Assembly: GCA_029934845.1 (NCBI GenBank)
Contig: JAOZLN010000180.1
Coordinates: 1-5,636 of the forward strand
DNA length: 5,636 bases
Direction: 5' to 3'
DNA from: Candidatus Sabulitectum sp.
GTDB lineage: Bacteria; Fermentibacterota; Fermentibacteria; Fermentibacterales; JCC-6
Within the stretch, counting starts at the first letter, position 1. The number at the start of each line of letters is the position of its first letter. Of this stretch, positions 5,449 to 5,636 are shown piece after piece. The notes under the pieces were generated by a model, which saw only the letters and a list, made by a program, of their open reading frames with translations, was not told the origin of the DNA and searched no databases. The translations under genes and the position numbers were made by a program.

Positions 5449-5636
5449 ATGAAAAGAATCATCATCCTTATATACCTGATCCTTGTGGCTGCTTCATGCA
5501 GAGACGTGGCTGGTCCTGCAGAGGGAAATGCGCCTGAGGGTCCTTTCGTTGTGTGGTTTAACGGCTTATCCGGGTACACAGATGCTTATTTCATTGAAGC
5601 AGACACTGTGATTACACACGCCTGGCTCACCGGGGT
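5449..5636 (+). CDS. Probable lipoprotein in the cobalamin operon, 5' part
   Basis: Sixty-two codons are visible before the window ends. The N-terminus MKRIIILIYLILVAASC is a typical lipoprotein signal: two basic residues, a hydrophobic core, then a lipobox-like AASC with C17 as the lipidated cysteine. The next residues (RDVAGPAEGNAPEGP, about 18-32) form a flexible tether rich in Gly, Pro and Ala, and the folded part seems to start at FVVWFNGLSGYTD. The gene starts one base after the receptor stop and must share the B12-controlled transcript. In Bacteroidota, surface lipoproteins such as BtuG and BtuH partner BtuB, and periplasmic BtuF binds B12 for the ABC importer; either role would suit the position. 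The visible sequence is too short to assign a fold, so the function is inferred from context only. Confidence 0.75.
   Translation, partial: MKRIIILIYLILVAASCRDVAGPAEGNAPEGPFVVWFNGLSGYTDAYFIEADTVITHAWLTG

Overview
The window looks like chromosome from a Gram-negative (diderm) bacterium. It encodes a TonB-dependent outer-membrane receptor and a probable lipoprotein. By eye the base composition is moderate to AT-leaning, with SD-type ribosome binding sites and two TTG starts among five genes. The receptor carries an N-terminal carboxypeptidase-regulatory-like domain, a layout common in Bacteroidota and related FCB lineages, but no phylum can be fixed from this sequence. All five genes are on the + strand, in three transcriptional blocks, and no mobile element, CRISPR array, tRNA or rRNA was seen.

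Block 1 (1-1967) is the 3' end of a multi-helix membrane protein of the lysylphosphatidylglycerol-synthase-TM / flippase-like family. It overlaps by 4 bases (TTGA) a complete FAD-dependent amine-oxidase-like oxidoreductase of the protoporphyrinogen-oxidase / UDP-galactopyranose-mutase-like superfamily. The pair suggests envelope glycan or lipid chemistry. I see no convincing terminator in 1968-2034.

Block 2 (2035-3275) is a compact two-gene unit with clear borders. A near-consensus sigma70-type promoter (TTGACA-16-TATATT) leads into an ArsR-type repressor fused to a rhodanese domain. This overlaps by 8 bases a membrane-anchored DUF302 protein, and a strong intrinsic terminator follows. Both proteins carry a cysteine pair, so a thiol or sulfane-sulfur sensing and response unit is a reasonable inference.

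Block 3 (about 3371 to the window end) is a cobalamin-uptake locus. A cobalamin riboswitch (conserved core and B12 box) is followed by a hairpin that is both an intrinsic-terminator look-alike and a Shine-Dalgarno sequestor. Next come a BtuB-like receptor starting at TTG inside the terminator U-tract, and the first 62 codons of a probable lipoprotein one base downstream of the receptor stop. The most interesting part is the RNA switch. The same CCCGC segment can pair with the ribosome-binding arm (off) or, over 8 bp, with the 5' edge of the aptamer (on), which gives a testable model for B12 repression of B12 uptake.
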